DNA from: Ascidiaceihabitans sp034111945
GTDB taxonomy: Bacteria; Pseudomonadota; Alphaproteobacteria; Rhodobacterales; Rhodobacteraceae
Assembly (NCBI GenBank): GCA_047626725.1
Contig: JBLHSG010000014.1
Span: 48,723 to 112,722, forward strand
DNA: 64,000 nt
Reading direction: 5' to 3'
This document shows, one piece after another, positions 42,151 through 51,527 of this stretch; positions within the stretch are counted from its first letter, which is position 1; each line of letters begins with the position of its first letter. The translations under genes were made by a program, and so were the position numbers. The notes under the pieces were generated by a model. The model did not search any database, had not been told where the DNA came from, and saw nothing but the letters and a program-made list of their open reading frames with translations.

Positions 42151-43941
42151 TTACAGCAGACGGGTTGCCGCACGCAGCCATTCCAAAGCGTCAGGCCCGA
42201 CACGTGGCCCGATTTTATCAAAGATTTCAGCATGATACGCATCAATCCATGCACGGCTGCTGGCATCCAAAAGATCAAGATTGATCAATCTGCGGTCAAT
42301 CGGCGCAAATGTCAGCGTGCGCCAGTTCAACATAGCACGATGCGCGTCACCGCCGTCTAGATCGGGTGCGTTTTCGACGACAATCAGGTTTTCGATGCGA
42401 ATGCCAAACGCACCCTCGCGGTAATATCCAGGTTCGTTTGACAGGATCATACCGGCCTGCAACGGCACATGACTGACGCGACTAAGACGCTGAGGGCCCT
42501 CGTGAACGCTAAGGTATGCGCCGACGCCGTGGCCCAAACCGTGATCAAAATCCTGACCCGCCATCCACAAAGGCGCGCGCCCGATTGCCTCAATATCACG
42601 ACCGGCAAGGCCCGTTGGCCAACGCAAACGGCTGATCGCAATCATGCCCAGCAACACGCGTGTAAACGCATCGCGCGCCTCTTCGGTCGGGGTGCCAATC
42701 GCAATCGTGCGCGTGATGTCGGTGGTGCCATCCAGATACTGACCCCCACTATCAAGCACGATCAGATGCCCGTCTTGCAACTGGCTGTCGGTCTGTGTTG
42801 TGACGCGGTAATGCATGATCGCGCCGTTCGGGCCGGTGCCTGCAATCGTTTCGAAACTGATGTCTTTTAACGCGTTGTCACGACGGCGAAACGCCTCCAA
42901 TTGGCTGACAACTTGGGTTTCTGTCAGCGTGCCCGGGGCCTGTGCATCCAGCCAGGCAAGCAGTTCAACAACTGCCGCACCATCGCGCAAATGTGCCTCG
43001 GCGCTGCCTTGAATTTCAGCCGCGTTTTTGCACGCTTTAGGCAGAGCGCAGGGTTCATCCCCCCACACGGCTTTGTCGCCAAGCGTTTGCGCAACAATCA
43101 CCGGAACGCTGGTTTTATCCAGGCGCACAGGCCCGGTCAGCGTGTCCAGAAAGGGTAGAAAACCATCAACGTCATGCACACGAATGTCAGCGCCCAAATG
43201 CGTTTCCAGCCCCTCCAATTTATGTGGGGCCATAAACAGATCGACGGTTTCATCGGCGTGCAAAACAGCAAAACCCTGCGCAATCGGGTTGCGTGGAATA
43301 TCAGCGCCACGAATGTTCAGCAGCCAACAAATACTATCGGGCAGGGTGATTACAGCAGCCGCATGGCCCGCCGTTTTTAATGTGTTGGCCAGCCGCGCGC
43401 GTTTGGCAGCGTGACTTTCACCTGCAAATTCGATGGGATGTTCTTTGGCCGGTTCTTGGGCGGGGGGCGGTTGATTTTCCCAAATACGGTCCACCAGATT
43501 GTCACTGACAACCAATGAAATGTTGGTGTCTTTTAATGTGGTGCGTGCCTGTTCGATTTGCGTGACCGTGTGCAGCCAAGGGTCAAAACCGACGGTCCCG
43601 CCATTGGGCAACATGTCTTTCAGCCAGTCCGCCAGCGATGTTTCAGGCCACGGCACGGGCGTGAAAACGTCGGCGACTTGTTCCTTGACCTGCGTGCGAT
43701 AGCGCCCGTCGATAAACACGCCCGCGACCTCGCGCAAGGCGGCGCAAAATCCCGCAGATCCAGTGAAACCCGTCAACCATGCCAGCCGTTCATCATGGGG
43801 CGAAACATATTCGCCCTGATGCGCATCAGCGCGCGGAATCAAAAAACCATCAAGGTTCGCGCGCGCCAATTCATCGCGCAAATCGGCAAGCCGGGGCGGG
43901 CCCTGTTCCGGCAGCGCTGTTACTTCAAACGACTGAAACAT
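42151..43941 (-). CDS. Xaa-Pro aminopeptidase (M24B family)
   Basis: This 596-residue protein has two creatinase-like N-terminal domains and a C-terminal pita-bread metallopeptidase domain. Metal ligands are visible as LIVLDSGGQYLDGTTDITRT (two Asp), GLGHGVGAYLSVHEGPQR (His), and ILSNEPGYYREGAFGIRIEN (two Glu). The length fits the eukaryotic-like aminopeptidase P1 type rather than the 440-residue E. coli PepP. It removes N-terminal residues before proline. It is probably transcribed after the cobS-cobT unit on the same strand, 36 bases behind cobT. Confidence 0.95.
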   Translation of the reverse strand: MFQSFEVTALPEQGPPRLADLRDELARANLDGFLIPRADAHQGEYVSPHDERLAWLTGFTGSAGFCAALREVAGVFIDGRYRTQVKEQVADVFTPVPWPETSLADWLKDMLPNGGTVGFDPWLHTVTQIEQARTTLKDTNISLVVSDNLVDRIWENQPPPAQEPAKEHPIEFAGESHAAKRARLANTLKTAGHAAAVITLPDSICWLLNIRGADIPRNPIAQGFAVLHADETVDLFMAPHKLEGLETHLGADIRVHDVDGFLPFLDTLTGPVRLDKTSVPVIVAQTLGDKAVWGDEPCALPKACKNAAEIQGSAEAHLRDGAAVVELLAWLDAQAPGTLTETQVVSQLEAFRRRDNALKDISFETIAGTGPNGAIMHYRVTTQTDSQLQDGHLIVLDSGGQYLDGTTDITRTIAIGTPTEEARDAFTRVLLGMIAISRLRWPTGLAGRDIEAIGRAPLWMAGQDFDHGLGHGVGAYLSVHEGPQRLSRVSHVPLQAGMILSNEPGYYREGAFGIRIENLIVVENAPDLDGGDAHRAMLNWRTLTFAPIDRRLINLDLLDASSRAWIDAYHAEIFDKIGPRVGPDALEWLRAATRLL

Positions 43942-43976
43942 AGGGTCACCATTCTTTGGCTGGTTTTTAAAATGCG

Positions 43977-45851
43977 TTAGCTGGCGCGCTTCATACCCAT
44001 CACACGCGCCCGTGCACGTGGGTCAGAATCAAACAACGCAGCGAGCTGTTCTGTCATCGCACCGGCCAATTGATCGACGTCGGTAATGGTCACGGCGCGG
44101 TCATAATAACGCGTCACGTCGTGGCCAATCCCGATTGCCAACAGTTCAATGGCACGTCGTTTTTCGACCATCGCGATCACATCACGTAGGTGTTTTTCCA
44201 AGTAATTTGCGGGGTTTACCGACAGCGTGCTGTCATCCACAGGGGCACCATCAGAAATCACCATCAGGATTTTACGCGCTTCGGGACGGGCCATCATGCG
44301 GCGGTGCGCCCATTCAAGCGCCTCTCCGTCGATGTTTTCCTTCAGCAATCCTTCTTTCATCATCAGCCCTAAATTCGGGCGGGCACGGCGCCATGGGGCG
44401 TCGGCAGATTTATAGATGATGTGACGCAGATCGTTCAGACGACCGGGCGTTTGTGGACGGCCATCGTTCAGCCATGCTTCGCGGGCTTGGCCACCTTTCC
44501 ACGCGCGGGTGGTAAAGCCAAGGATCTCGACCTTGACGTTACAACGTTCCAGCGTGCGGGCCAAAACATCGGCACAAATCGCGGCAATAGAAATCGGACG
44601 ACCGCGCATGGACCCTGAATTATCAAGCAGCAATGTCACGCATGTATCGCGGAATTCGGTGTCTTTTTCGACCTTGAACGACAACGGCGTGGTCGGGTTT
44701 GCGACAACGCGCGCCAGACGGCCAGCGTCCAATGTGCCTTCTTCGAGGTCGAATTCCCAAGACCGGTTTTGCTGGGCTTGAAGGCGGCGTTGCAGTTTGT
44801 TCGCCAAACGCGAAACGGCCCCTTTGAGTGGTTCCAGCTGTTGATCAAGGTAGGCGCGCAGGCGTTCCAGTTCGACCGGTTCGGCCAAATCTTCGGCGCG
44901 AATTTCTTCATCATGTTCAGATAGATAGACCAGATAATCAGGGTCAGCGTCAGACACAGGTTGCGGGGCAGGCGGCTCTAGCGGAGCCTCGCCGTCCGGC
45001 ATTTCCGCTTCTTCGCCCATCTCTTGATCGGCCATTTCGTCCATCGAAACTTGGGCTTGCGATGCGTCTTGTTGTTCTTCTTGGCTTTGCTCCGGCGTGC
45101 CTTCGGCCTCTTCGTCGTCGTTGTCGTCTTGGCCTGTGCTGTCGGGTTCTTGCTGTTCTTCGCCGCCGTCTTCGGCCTCGTCTTGTTGGTCATCGTCGAT
45201 CTGGTCAGGGTCGTCGCCCAACTGATCACCATAGCCTAGATCGGCGATAATCTGACGGGCAAAACGTGAAAACGCGGCCTGATCGTCCAGAATTTCGTTC
45301 AGGTTTTCAAGTGTACCGCCAGCCTGTTGTTCGATAAACGGCTGCCACAATTCCATGACGTTTTGCGCGCCAGAAGGCAGATCACGCCCTGTCGCCAAAT
45401 GGCGCACAAGATAGCCCGCAGCCGTGGCAAGCGGCGCATCAGAGGCCTGTTTGACCTGATCGTAACCTTTGCGCATCGCTTCGTGCGCGATTTTTGCATC
45501 AATGTTGCCAGCGGTGCCCGGCATGTCGCGCGCGCCGACGGCCTCGCAACGTGCGGTTTCCATGGCTTCGTATAATTCGCGCGCCATCTCGCCTTGGGGC
45601 GAATAGCGGGCGTGGGTTTGGCCATTGTGATAGCGGCGGTTGAGGGCGAGGGCGTCCGCGGTTCCGCGCGCCAACATCACCTCGTCGCGGGTCATGCGGC
45701 GCGACACTTGCGGCAAGCGCATGGCGTCACCGGACAGACCTGCGGGATCAACGGTGTAGCTGACGTTCAATTCCGGATCATTCGCCAAGACTTTAGTGGC
45801 TTCTGAAAGCGCCTTTTTGAACGCATCGGCTGGGTTGTCTGGTTGGGTCAT
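43977..45851 (-). CDS. cobT: Aerobic cobaltochelatase subunit CobT
   Basis: This 624-residue protein has an N-terminal helical region, a very acidic middle (about residues 210-300, runs of Glu, Asp and Gln) and a C-terminal von Willebrand A domain with the MIDAS motif LLLDNSGSMRGRPISIAA near 415. CobT pairs with the AAA+ ATPase CobS and with CobN to insert Co2+ into hydrogenobyrinic acid a,c-diamide during B12 synthesis. Its ATG overlaps the stop of the racemase-like gene by four bases; cobS lies beyond that gene. Confidence 0.95.
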   Translation of the reverse strand: MTQPDNPADAFKKALSEATKVLANDPELNVSYTVDPAGLSGDAMRLPQVSRRMTRDEVMLARGTADALALNRRYHNGQTHARYSPQGEMARELYEAMETARCEAVGARDMPGTAGNIDAKIAHEAMRKGYDQVKQASDAPLATAAGYLVRHLATGRDLPSGAQNVMELWQPFIEQQAGGTLENLNEILDDQAAFSRFARQIIADLGYGDQLGDDPDQIDDDQQDEAEDGGEEQQEPDSTGQDDNDDEEAEGTPEQSQEEQQDASQAQVSMDEMADQEMGEEAEMPDGEAPLEPPAPQPVSDADPDYLVYLSEHDEEIRAEDLAEPVELERLRAYLDQQLEPLKGAVSRLANKLQRRLQAQQNRSWEFDLEEGTLDAGRLARVVANPTTPLSFKVEKDTEFRDTCVTLLLDNSGSMRGRPISIAAICADVLARTLERCNVKVEILGFTTRAWKGGQAREAWLNDGRPQTPGRLNDLRHIIYKSADAPWRRARPNLGLMMKEGLLKENIDGEALEWAHRRMMARPEARKILMVISDGAPVDDSTLSVNPANYLEKHLRDVIAMVEKRRAIELLAIGIGHDVTRYYDRAVTITDVDQLAGAMTEQLAALFDSDPRARARVMGMKRAS

Positions 45852-46552
45852 GGTGTCAGCCCTGCTGTATGTTCGTTCAAATGTGTGCGGCCCAAAGCGA
45901 GGTCAGTCAAAAGTGCGACATGCACATCCAACGCATCTATCACTTTATACCCCACATCGCGTCCGTCAAACGCTAGGTTCAGATCGGTGCCAGCCAAAAC
46001 AATAGCGTCGGCACCTTGTTCAATCAGTTTGCGACCTTCTTCGATAAAGAACGCGCGCTGTGTGTCTGTGCACTGGCTGGAAAGCGCCATTTCGATGTAG
46101 GTTTTGCCAACACTGTCTAAGGTCGCATCGGGCGCGATTGCTTTGGTTTTGGACAATTGACCATAAAGTTGGGTTTGCATGACCACTTTGGTCCCCATCA
46201 ATCCAACCGTTTTTATCCCATGTGCCGCAAAATATGTATCCAACGGCGCAACCGCACTCACCATTGGCAAAGCCGCCAAAGCCACGGTTTCGTCAAAGCA
46301 AAAATGCCCACCCAGCGATGTGATAACCGCGCAATCCGCACCCGCAGCCTTTAGACGATCAATCAACCGTCCATAGGCTTTGGCTTGGGCGTCTTTGTCA
46401 CCCAGATCGTTGTTGCGCAACAATTCATTCACATCGGCATTCACGACGGTCAGATCCAAAACACCACCAGCATCGCGCACCGCAGCACTTAGGCGCTGAT
46501 AGTACGAAACAGTTGATGCAGGACCAATCCCACCGATCATTCCGAGGTGCAT
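45848..46552 (-). CDS. Aspartate/glutamate racemase-fold protein with atypical active site
   Basis: This 234-residue protein starts MHLGMIGGIGPASTVSYYQR, the Asp/Glu racemase family motif. The usual catalytic Cys sites (CNTxH and GCTE types) read TSLGGHFCFDET and LAGTDLNLAFDG here, so the two canonical cysteines appear replaced. Activity as a racemase is therefore uncertain, although a Cys two residues after the conserved His remains. Start MHLGMIGG at 46552; the frame is open to 46705 into cobS. It lies between cobS and cobT and overlaps cobT by four bases, an unusual place for such a gene. Confidence 0.85.
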   Translation of the reverse strand: MHLGMIGGIGPASTVSYYQRLSAAVRDAGGVLDLTVVNADVNELLRNNDLGDKDAQAKAYGRLIDRLKAAGADCAVITSLGGHFCFDETVALAALPMVSAVAPLDTYFAAHGIKTVGLMGTKVVMQTQLYGQLSKTKAIAPDATLDSVGKTYIEMALSSQCTDTQRAFFIEEGRKLIEQGADAIVLAGTDLNLAFDGRDVGYKVIDALDVHVALLTDLALGRTHLNEHTAGLTP

Positions 46553-46571
46553 ATTCGCTCCCTGTTGGGCG

Positions 46572-47558
46572 TTAACCCAAGCTGACGCTTGCAGCTGATT
46601 CCGGCAATTCCTCGTCGAACAAGCGCTGGTAAAATTCGGCGACTGTTTGGCGCTCGAGTTCGTCGCATTTGTTGAGGAATGACAGGCGGAAGGCATAACC
46701 AACATCGTTAAAGATTTGCGCGTTTTCAGCCCATGCGATCACGGTGCGTGGCGACATTACGGTCGACAAATCGCCAGACATGAACGCGGTGCGCGTCAGA
46801 TCAGCGACAGTTACCATCTGCTTGACGATCTTGCGCCCTGCTTCGGTGTTGTAATGTGGCGCTTTGCCCAGAACGATGGCGGTTTCTGCGTCGATGCTCA
46901 GATAGTTCAGCGTGCTGACCAATGACCAACGGTCCATCTGACCTTGGTTGATCTGCTGCGTGCCGTGGTACAGGCCCGTCGTGTCGCCCAAACCAACCGT
47001 GTTTGCAGTCGCAAAGATGCGGAAATACGGGTGCGGCGTGATCACTTTGTTTTGGTCAAGCAACGTCAATTTACCGTCTTTTTCCAGAACACGCTGGATC
47101 ACAAACATAACGTCGGCGCGGCCCGCATCATATTCATCAAACACAATCGCAGTTGGATTGCGCAGGGCCCAAGGCAAAATACCTTCTTGGAAATCAGTAA
47201 CTTGCTTGCCGTCTTTCAGCTTGATCGCGTCTTTGCCGATCAAATCGATACGGGAAATGTGGCTGTCGAGGTTCACCCGAACCGCAGGCCAGTTCAAACG
47301 CGACGCCACCTGTTCGATGTGCGTGGATTTGCCCGTGCCGTGGTACCCTTGGATCATCACGCGGCGGTTGTGGGTAAAGCCCGCAAGGATCGCCAACGTC
47401 GTGTCAGGGTCGAATTTGTAGGTTGGATCGAACTCGGGAACACGGTCTGTCTGGTCTGCAAAACCTTTGATCACCATGTCCGTGTCGATGCCAAAGACGT
47501 CGCGGACCGAGATGTCTTCGGTTGGTTTCGCGTTAATATCCATTGCACCGTCGGCCAT
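46572..47558 (-). CDS. cobS: Aerobic cobaltochelatase subunit CobS
   Basis: This 328-residue MoxR-type AAA+ ATPase has the Walker A motif IQGYHGTGKSTHIEQVA near residue 80, Walker B NPTAIVFDEYDAGRADVMFV and a sensor 1-like FATANTVGLGDTTGLYHGT. It drives cobalt insertion with CobT and CobN. The ATG at 47558 (MADGAMDINAKPTEDISVRD) has AGGACGAC upstream and matches the usual N-terminus; the open frame runs on to 47891. Confidence 0.96.
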   Translation of the reverse strand: MADGAMDINAKPTEDISVRDVFGIDTDMVIKGFADQTDRVPEFDPTYKFDPDTTLAILAGFTHNRRVMIQGYHGTGKSTHIEQVASRLNWPAVRVNLDSHISRIDLIGKDAIKLKDGKQVTDFQEGILPWALRNPTAIVFDEYDAGRADVMFVIQRVLEKDGKLTLLDQNKVITPHPYFRIFATANTVGLGDTTGLYHGTQQINQGQMDRWSLVSTLNYLSIDAETAIVLGKAPHYNTEAGRKIVKQMVTVADLTRTAFMSGDLSTVMSPRTVIAWAENAQIFNDVGYAFRLSFLNKCDELERQTVAEFYQRLFDEELPESAASVSLG

Positions 47559-47803
47559 CGAGGTCGTCCTTTTTGTTATGTCATTGCGCGGTCTAATTCC
47601 CGCTGCTTCGTGGTGCAACATATCGTGACCAAGGGCAAGGGGAAGGGACAATAACTGCTCCCCCTTTCCGGTCGGATGTTTACGCTGCGTCATAACCGGC
47701 GCCATATTCGACAGCCAATTGCGCGAATGCCGTGCGAACCCTGCTGAAAAACTGCGCAAATCACGCGGTAAGGTCAGCTGGAAATCATAAATGCGAGGCA
47801 AAG

Positions 47804-48295
47804 ATGGTAACGGTTCAGACAAAGACATTCGGGCAAAAGATTTTGAAATGGCTGCGATCACAACGCACACGCCGCGCAGCTGTTTGTGCATTGGCAGGCT
47901 GGGTCGTATCGTTTGTGATGGTGCATTGGGGCGGGCCGATGTCGCGGTTTATTCCCAATGATGGCGCGCATATTGCAGCATTCGTGGGCGCGTTTGTATC
48001 GGGCTATCTGCTTGCCAACGGGTTTGGGCGTGCCGGTGTCTGTGGTTGGGTGTTGGCGGTCGTTTGCGTCATTGTCGCCACGGTTTTAGGGGCGGTGATT
48101 GCCGGCAGTGCCTTGGCTGTGGCTGCATCTGCAGGGCCGTCAATCGGGGTGTCACACGGGTTGATCGCCATTGTTGATGCAGCCTTTAGCCCGTGGTGCT
48201 GGATCATTTGGATCATCGCGATGGTCGGCGTCGATGCCCATGCACGATGGGTTGAAACGACGCCGATGCCCTCGCTCAGAAGTATTTTTCGCTAG
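47804..48295 (+). CDS. Membrane protein between cobS and the DnaJ-domain gene (uncharacterised)
   Basis: The 163-residue protein has a basic N-terminus (KILKWLRSQRTRRAA) followed by four predicted membrane segments, some Gly/Ala rich (VLAVVCVIVATVLGAVIAGS), and a short basic tail. I recognise no family. Start ATG at 47804 with GAGGC upstream; a longer frame opens at 47732. It is on the opposite strand to both neighbours and is placed in a cluster where cobS and the DnaJ-domain gene usually adjoin. Confidence 0.75.
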   Translation: MVTVQTKTFGQKILKWLRSQRTRRAAVCALAGWVVSFVMVHWGGPMSRFIPNDGAHIAAFVGAFVSGYLLANGFGRAGVCGWVLAVVCVIVATVLGAVIAGSALAVAASAGPSIGVSHGLIAIVDAAFSPWCWIIWIIAMVGVDAHARWVETTPMPSLRSIFR

Positions 48296-48320
48296 TCGAA
48301 TTGACCATAGGCGGCCGCGC

Positions 48321-48947
48321 TTAATCTTTAAAGCTGCGGCTGCCTTTGATCTGATCCCACGCCCAAACGACTTCTTGCAACTGTTCTTCTTGCGAACGAT
48401 CGCCGCCATTCATGTCCGGGTGCAAAACCTTGATCAGCTTTTTGTAGGCCTTGCGAATTTCCGGCTTGGTTGCGTTGTCATCAACCTCAAGAACCTCGAT
48501 CGCGCGACGTTCGGTCGCGGGCAATTTACGGCCAGCTTTGGCACCGCGACCAGGGTTTTGCGTCGAATTCGCGCCCAACACCTGATGCGGATCCTCGATG
48601 CCCAAACGGGCCCATGCACGCGCTTCGGGATCACCCATCGGTTTTGTCGGGCGTTCCCAGACTTTGTCGTTGGATTGCTGCGCGTTAATTTCGGCTTCGG
48701 TGGTGCCGTCAAAGAAATTCCATTTCAGGTTATATTCGCGCACGTGCTGCTGACAGAACCAGAAAAAGTCATCCAGAACGTCCGGGGCTTTAGGCGCGCG
48801 ATATTTCCCCGCTTCTTGGCAATCTGGGTGATCACACACGCGCGTTGACGTTTCGGATGCACCGGACATGCCACGACGACCACGCGGGTTTTTCTTTTTA
48901 GATGTGGATACGGACATATCGAATCCGAATGGATCAGGCTTTGGCAT
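48321..48947 (-). CDS. DnaJ-domain protein
   Basis: This 208-residue protein has a C-terminal J-domain (RRAIEVLEVDDNATKPEIRK, then AYKKLIKVLHPDMNGGDRS with the HPD motif) preceded by a Cys/His region (RVCDHPDCQEAGKYRAP, then WFCQQHVREYN) that may bind a metal. Such proteins stimulate DnaK-type chaperones. In Rhodobacteraceae a gene like this commonly lies between bolA and cobS; here it is divergent from bolA. Start MPKPDPFGFDMS at 48947; an internal ATG lies ten codons on. Confidence 0.88.
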   Translation of the reverse strand: MPKPDPFGFDMSVSTSKKKNPRGRRGMSGASETSTRVCDHPDCQEAGKYRAPKAPDVLDDFFWFCQQHVREYNLKWNFFDGTTEAEINAQQSNDKVWERPTKPMGDPEARAWARLGIEDPHQVLGANSTQNPGRGAKAGRKLPATERRAIEVLEVDDNATKPEIRKAYKKLIKVLHPDMNGGDRSQEEQLQEVVWAWDQIKGSRSFKD

Positions 48948-49083
48948 GAATGGGACCTTTTCGACTCAAGGCGTTAAGTCTAGAATATTCAGACAGAAGT
49001 TGAAGGGGCTTGACACAAAAAGGCGTCAATTAGTTTGGTGTTTTTTACAAGTCGCGCAACTCTTTAAAAAAATGGGCGGGCAC

Positions 49084-49341
49084 ATGCTGGTAACTCAAGA
49101 AATCGAAACAAAACTACGGGACGCATTTGCGCCACGTGATCTAGATGTTGTGGATGACAGCGAAAGTCATCGCGGGCACGCAGGTTTTCAAGAAGGTGGT
49201 CAAAGCCACTTTAATGTGCGCATTCGGGCAGACGGGTTTGCAGGGCAGTCGCGCATTGCACGCCACCGTGCTGTTCATGCGGCATTGGGCGCGGAATTGA
49301 TAGGGCGGATTCACGCATTAGCGTTGGATATCGACGTTTAA
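49084..49341 (+). CDS. bolA: BolA family protein
   Basis: This 85-residue protein has the BolA fold: IETKLRDAFAPRDLDVVDDS, SHRGHAGFQEGGQSHFNVRI with the conserved glutaredoxin-binding His residues, and SRIARHRAVHAALGAELIGR. BolA proteins pair with monothiol glutaredoxins, bind Fe-S clusters and affect iron metabolism and cell shape. I use the ATG at 49084, although ATG 49072 is also possible (GGGCGGG between the two). Confidence 0.93.
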   Translation: MLVTQEIETKLRDAFAPRDLDVVDDSESHRGHAGFQEGGQSHFNVRIRADGFAGQSRIARHRAVHAALGAELIGRIHALALDIDV

Positions 49342-49350
49342 ATTGTCGAA

Positions 49351-49860
49351 TTAGGATTCGGCTTTGTCCGACGTCTTTTCGCTGCGCTGTTCGGCGAGGT
49401 TGCGCAGGCTGTCGGTCATTCCGGCGACCTCGCTGGTTTCCTCGACGCCGTTGTCGGGCAGCATGTGTGTGGCCCCGATTCCGCCTGCCGGGTGGTCATC
49501 GGTGTCATCCGCGGCATCATCGATTTCGCTGAGGTCCTCAGACACGGCATCCTCGACTACGTCTTCAATCACGTCTTCAACCACGGGCGCGGCCAAAACC
49601 TCGGGGGCAAAAGCGGCCACATCGCTGGTGCGCGGCTTGCGAAACACCAAAACATTGCGCCATTCTGTTGATGATCCGGTCAGGCCAGAACGTTCGATTG
49701 ACGGCAATGTTTCTGCGCGCTGATATTCCCAACCATCTGCTGCCATCGAATTCATCAAATCCTCGATTGCATTGGCAAAACGCGCCTCGTGGCTTTTGAC
49801 GCCTTTGGCTTTCAGCCCCTTTGAGGGCGCGGGAACAACGCGATATTCGTATGTGGACAT
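49351..49860 (-). CDS. DUF4177 family protein with a disordered acidic tail
   Basis: The first 75 or so residues (STYEYRVVPAPSKGLKAKGV, NAIEDLMNSMAADGWEYQRA, WRNVLVFRKPR) match the DUF4177 pattern, a small alpha-beta domain of unknown function. The rest (about residues 78-169) is Glu/Asp/Val rich and probably disordered. Start MSTYEYRV at 49860; an upstream ATG at 49881 is less likely. It is convergent with bolA. Confidence 0.8.
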   Translation of the reverse strand: MSTYEYRVVPAPSKGLKAKGVKSHEARFANAIEDLMNSMAADGWEYQRAETLPSIERSGLTGSSTEWRNVLVFRKPRTSDVAAFAPEVLAAPVVEDVIEDVVEDAVSEDLSEIDDAADDTDDHPAGGIGATHMLPDNGVEETSEVAGMTDSLRNLAEQRSEKTSDKAES

Positions 49861-49923
49861 GAGGCACCTTTGGATATTCAAGCGCTGCCTATAACAGGGC
49901 GCTCAGGGGCGGGGCAAGCAGGA

Positions 49924-50400
49924 CTATTTGCGTTTGATGCCGATACTTTTGCCCATACGTTCGGGTTTGGGCAGCTGCGCGTGGGCGTCGTGCATCGTTT
50001 TGATCCGCGCAAAAACATCATCAGGCATCGGCGCGACACGGGGGCCCGATTGGTCAACATGCAACGTCATCGCTTCGCCAGTCGCGGCCAGCCAGCCATC
50101 GTTGTGCCAGATTTCTTGATACACATGAAACCGCTTTTCATCCATGTCCAGCAACTGGAATGTGATCTGCACAGGGTCATTCACATGCAATTCGCGCACA
50201 TAACAAACGTGAAATTCAGCGACATAAGTTGTGCAGCCGGTGGTGGCCAAATAGTCAGGGCCAAAGCCAAACAGCGGATAGGCCTGATCGGCGCATTGAT
50301 CCATCAACACCGAATAATAGGCCATGTTAAGGTGGCCATTATAGTCGATCCATTCAGGAAGAACCGTGAGGGTGGAGGAGCGGAAGGGGACGTTTTTCAT
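49924..50400 (-). CDS. Hot-dog fold acyl-CoA thioesterase (4HBT-like)
   Basis: The 158-residue protein has the hot-dog signature PEWIDYNGHLNMAYYSVLMD near residue 16, the FHVCYVRELHVNDPVQITFQ strand pair and GEAMTLHVDQ. This is the thioesterase subfamily, possibly close to those linked with carnitine/betaine-CoA metabolism. The substrate is unknown. The frame is open to 50439; I chose the ATG at 50400 (MKNVPFRSS). Confidence 0.88.
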   Translation of the reverse strand: MKNVPFRSSTLTVLPEWIDYNGHLNMAYYSVLMDQCADQAYPLFGFGPDYLATTGCTTYVAEFHVCYVRELHVNDPVQITFQLLDMDEKRFHVYQEIWHNDGWLAATGEAMTLHVDQSGPRVAPMPDDVFARIKTMHDAHAQLPKPERMGKSIGIKRK

Positions 50401-50456
50401 AAGGTACCGTGACGGCGTGCCGTGTGTGTTGTCAATCAAGACGCGGCGTCTTTCGC

Positions 50457-51524
50457 TTAACCTTTTGAGAGATGTTCGAGCATATGACAGGCCATATTGT
50501 CGTTGCTTGCGCAGGCTGTTGTCAGAAGATCCACAGCGGCTTGCAGGTCGGATGGTGCCTGGCTGTCGTCATATTCGCGAAGCCGTGTTTGCGCGATTTT
50601 TCGACAGCTTTTCGCGGATCCGGCGTCACAGGCGATCATCAGTTGGGTGTCTCTGTCGAGCTCGTTGTTTGAGCGCGCAAGATCGACCAGGATTTCGCAA
50701 AATTCGATGCGCCCTGCGCTGCATTCTTGTTTCACAGCGGCGACCCATTTGGTGCGAATGGGCGTTTCAACAGCCCGATTGGGTTTGATGATCGCAAGTG
50801 TGCTGATTGCGTTTTTAAGGCTGCTGCACGCGCGCGGCGTACTGCCGTCGCAGGCGTCAAAAAGGATGGCGATGTGTTCAAAGGGCGCGGACCGCAGCAC
50901 TTCATGATCTGACAGCAATTCACCAAGTTTCGCACAGGTGTTTGGCACGTTTTGCGCGCAATTGTTTTGCAAGGTCGGCAATTGCGCAATCGCTGTGGGC
51001 AGGATGCGCCGTTTGAAAGTTCGGCTTTGGCTTTGCACTGCGGCCAGTGCATCAGATTTTGATAGCCCTTTTGCCACTTCGATCGCGACACCAACATCCA
51101 TCAGCTCGGGCTTGTAGTGCGGGAACGCGACGGAGCGCCAGTAACACGCCTCGGCTTCGCCTGCGTAACAACGCGCTTCGGTGTTTTCGATATAGGCTGT
51201 CATGCGCCCTGCATCGCTGTAGGGTCCGGTTGCTGGCGCGTCGCTGGGTCGGATTAACAGGTCAGACAGGCTGTAACACTGGCTGTAATCTGCACCCGCG
51301 CAACCTGCGTGCGCGCCATCCAGCCCCATGCGGATCAAAGCATCGGCGCGTTTTGGGTCGTTGGGGAATCGCGGTGTTCCGTAAGGCGCGCTGAGGTATT
51401 TCAGCGCAAGGCCGGTGCATTCAAATTGCCGGGTTGGATCGCAAGTGTTGGCGTAGCCGTCTTGCGCCGCACTGATGTTTGCGAACGTGATCAGTGCAGC
51501 GAAAAGGGCGATAACACGCCGCAC
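50457..51524 (-). CDS. Secreted Cys-rich protein with Sel1-like repeats
   Basis: This 355-residue protein has a signal peptide (MRRVIALFAALITFANISAA, cleaved before QDGYA). Repeated helical pairs carry paired cysteines about 8-12 residues apart (CAQNVPNTCAKLGELLSDHE, CDGSTPRACSSLKNAI, CSAGRIEFCEILVDLARSNN, CDAGSAKSCRKIAQTRL, CASNDNMACHMLEHL). This is the Sel1-like, Cys-bridged solenoid plan known from Hcp proteins. A role in protein binding in the periplasm is likely; no enzyme motif is seen. The gatB gene lies four bases upstream on the same strand. Confidence 0.8.
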   Translation of the reverse strand: MRRVIALFAALITFANISAAQDGYANTCDPTRQFECTGLALKYLSAPYGTPRFPNDPKRADALIRMGLDGAHAGCAGADYSQCYSLSDLLIRPSDAPATGPYSDAGRMTAYIENTEARCYAGEAEACYWRSVAFPHYKPELMDVGVAIEVAKGLSKSDALAAVQSQSRTFKRRILPTAIAQLPTLQNNCAQNVPNTCAKLGELLSDHEVLRSAPFEHIAILFDACDGSTPRACSSLKNAISTLAIIKPNRAVETPIRTKWVAAVKQECSAGRIEFCEILVDLARSNNELDRDTQLMIACDAGSAKSCRKIAQTRLREYDDSQAPSDLQAAVDLLTTACASNDNMACHMLEHLSKG

Positions 51525-51527
51525 GAC

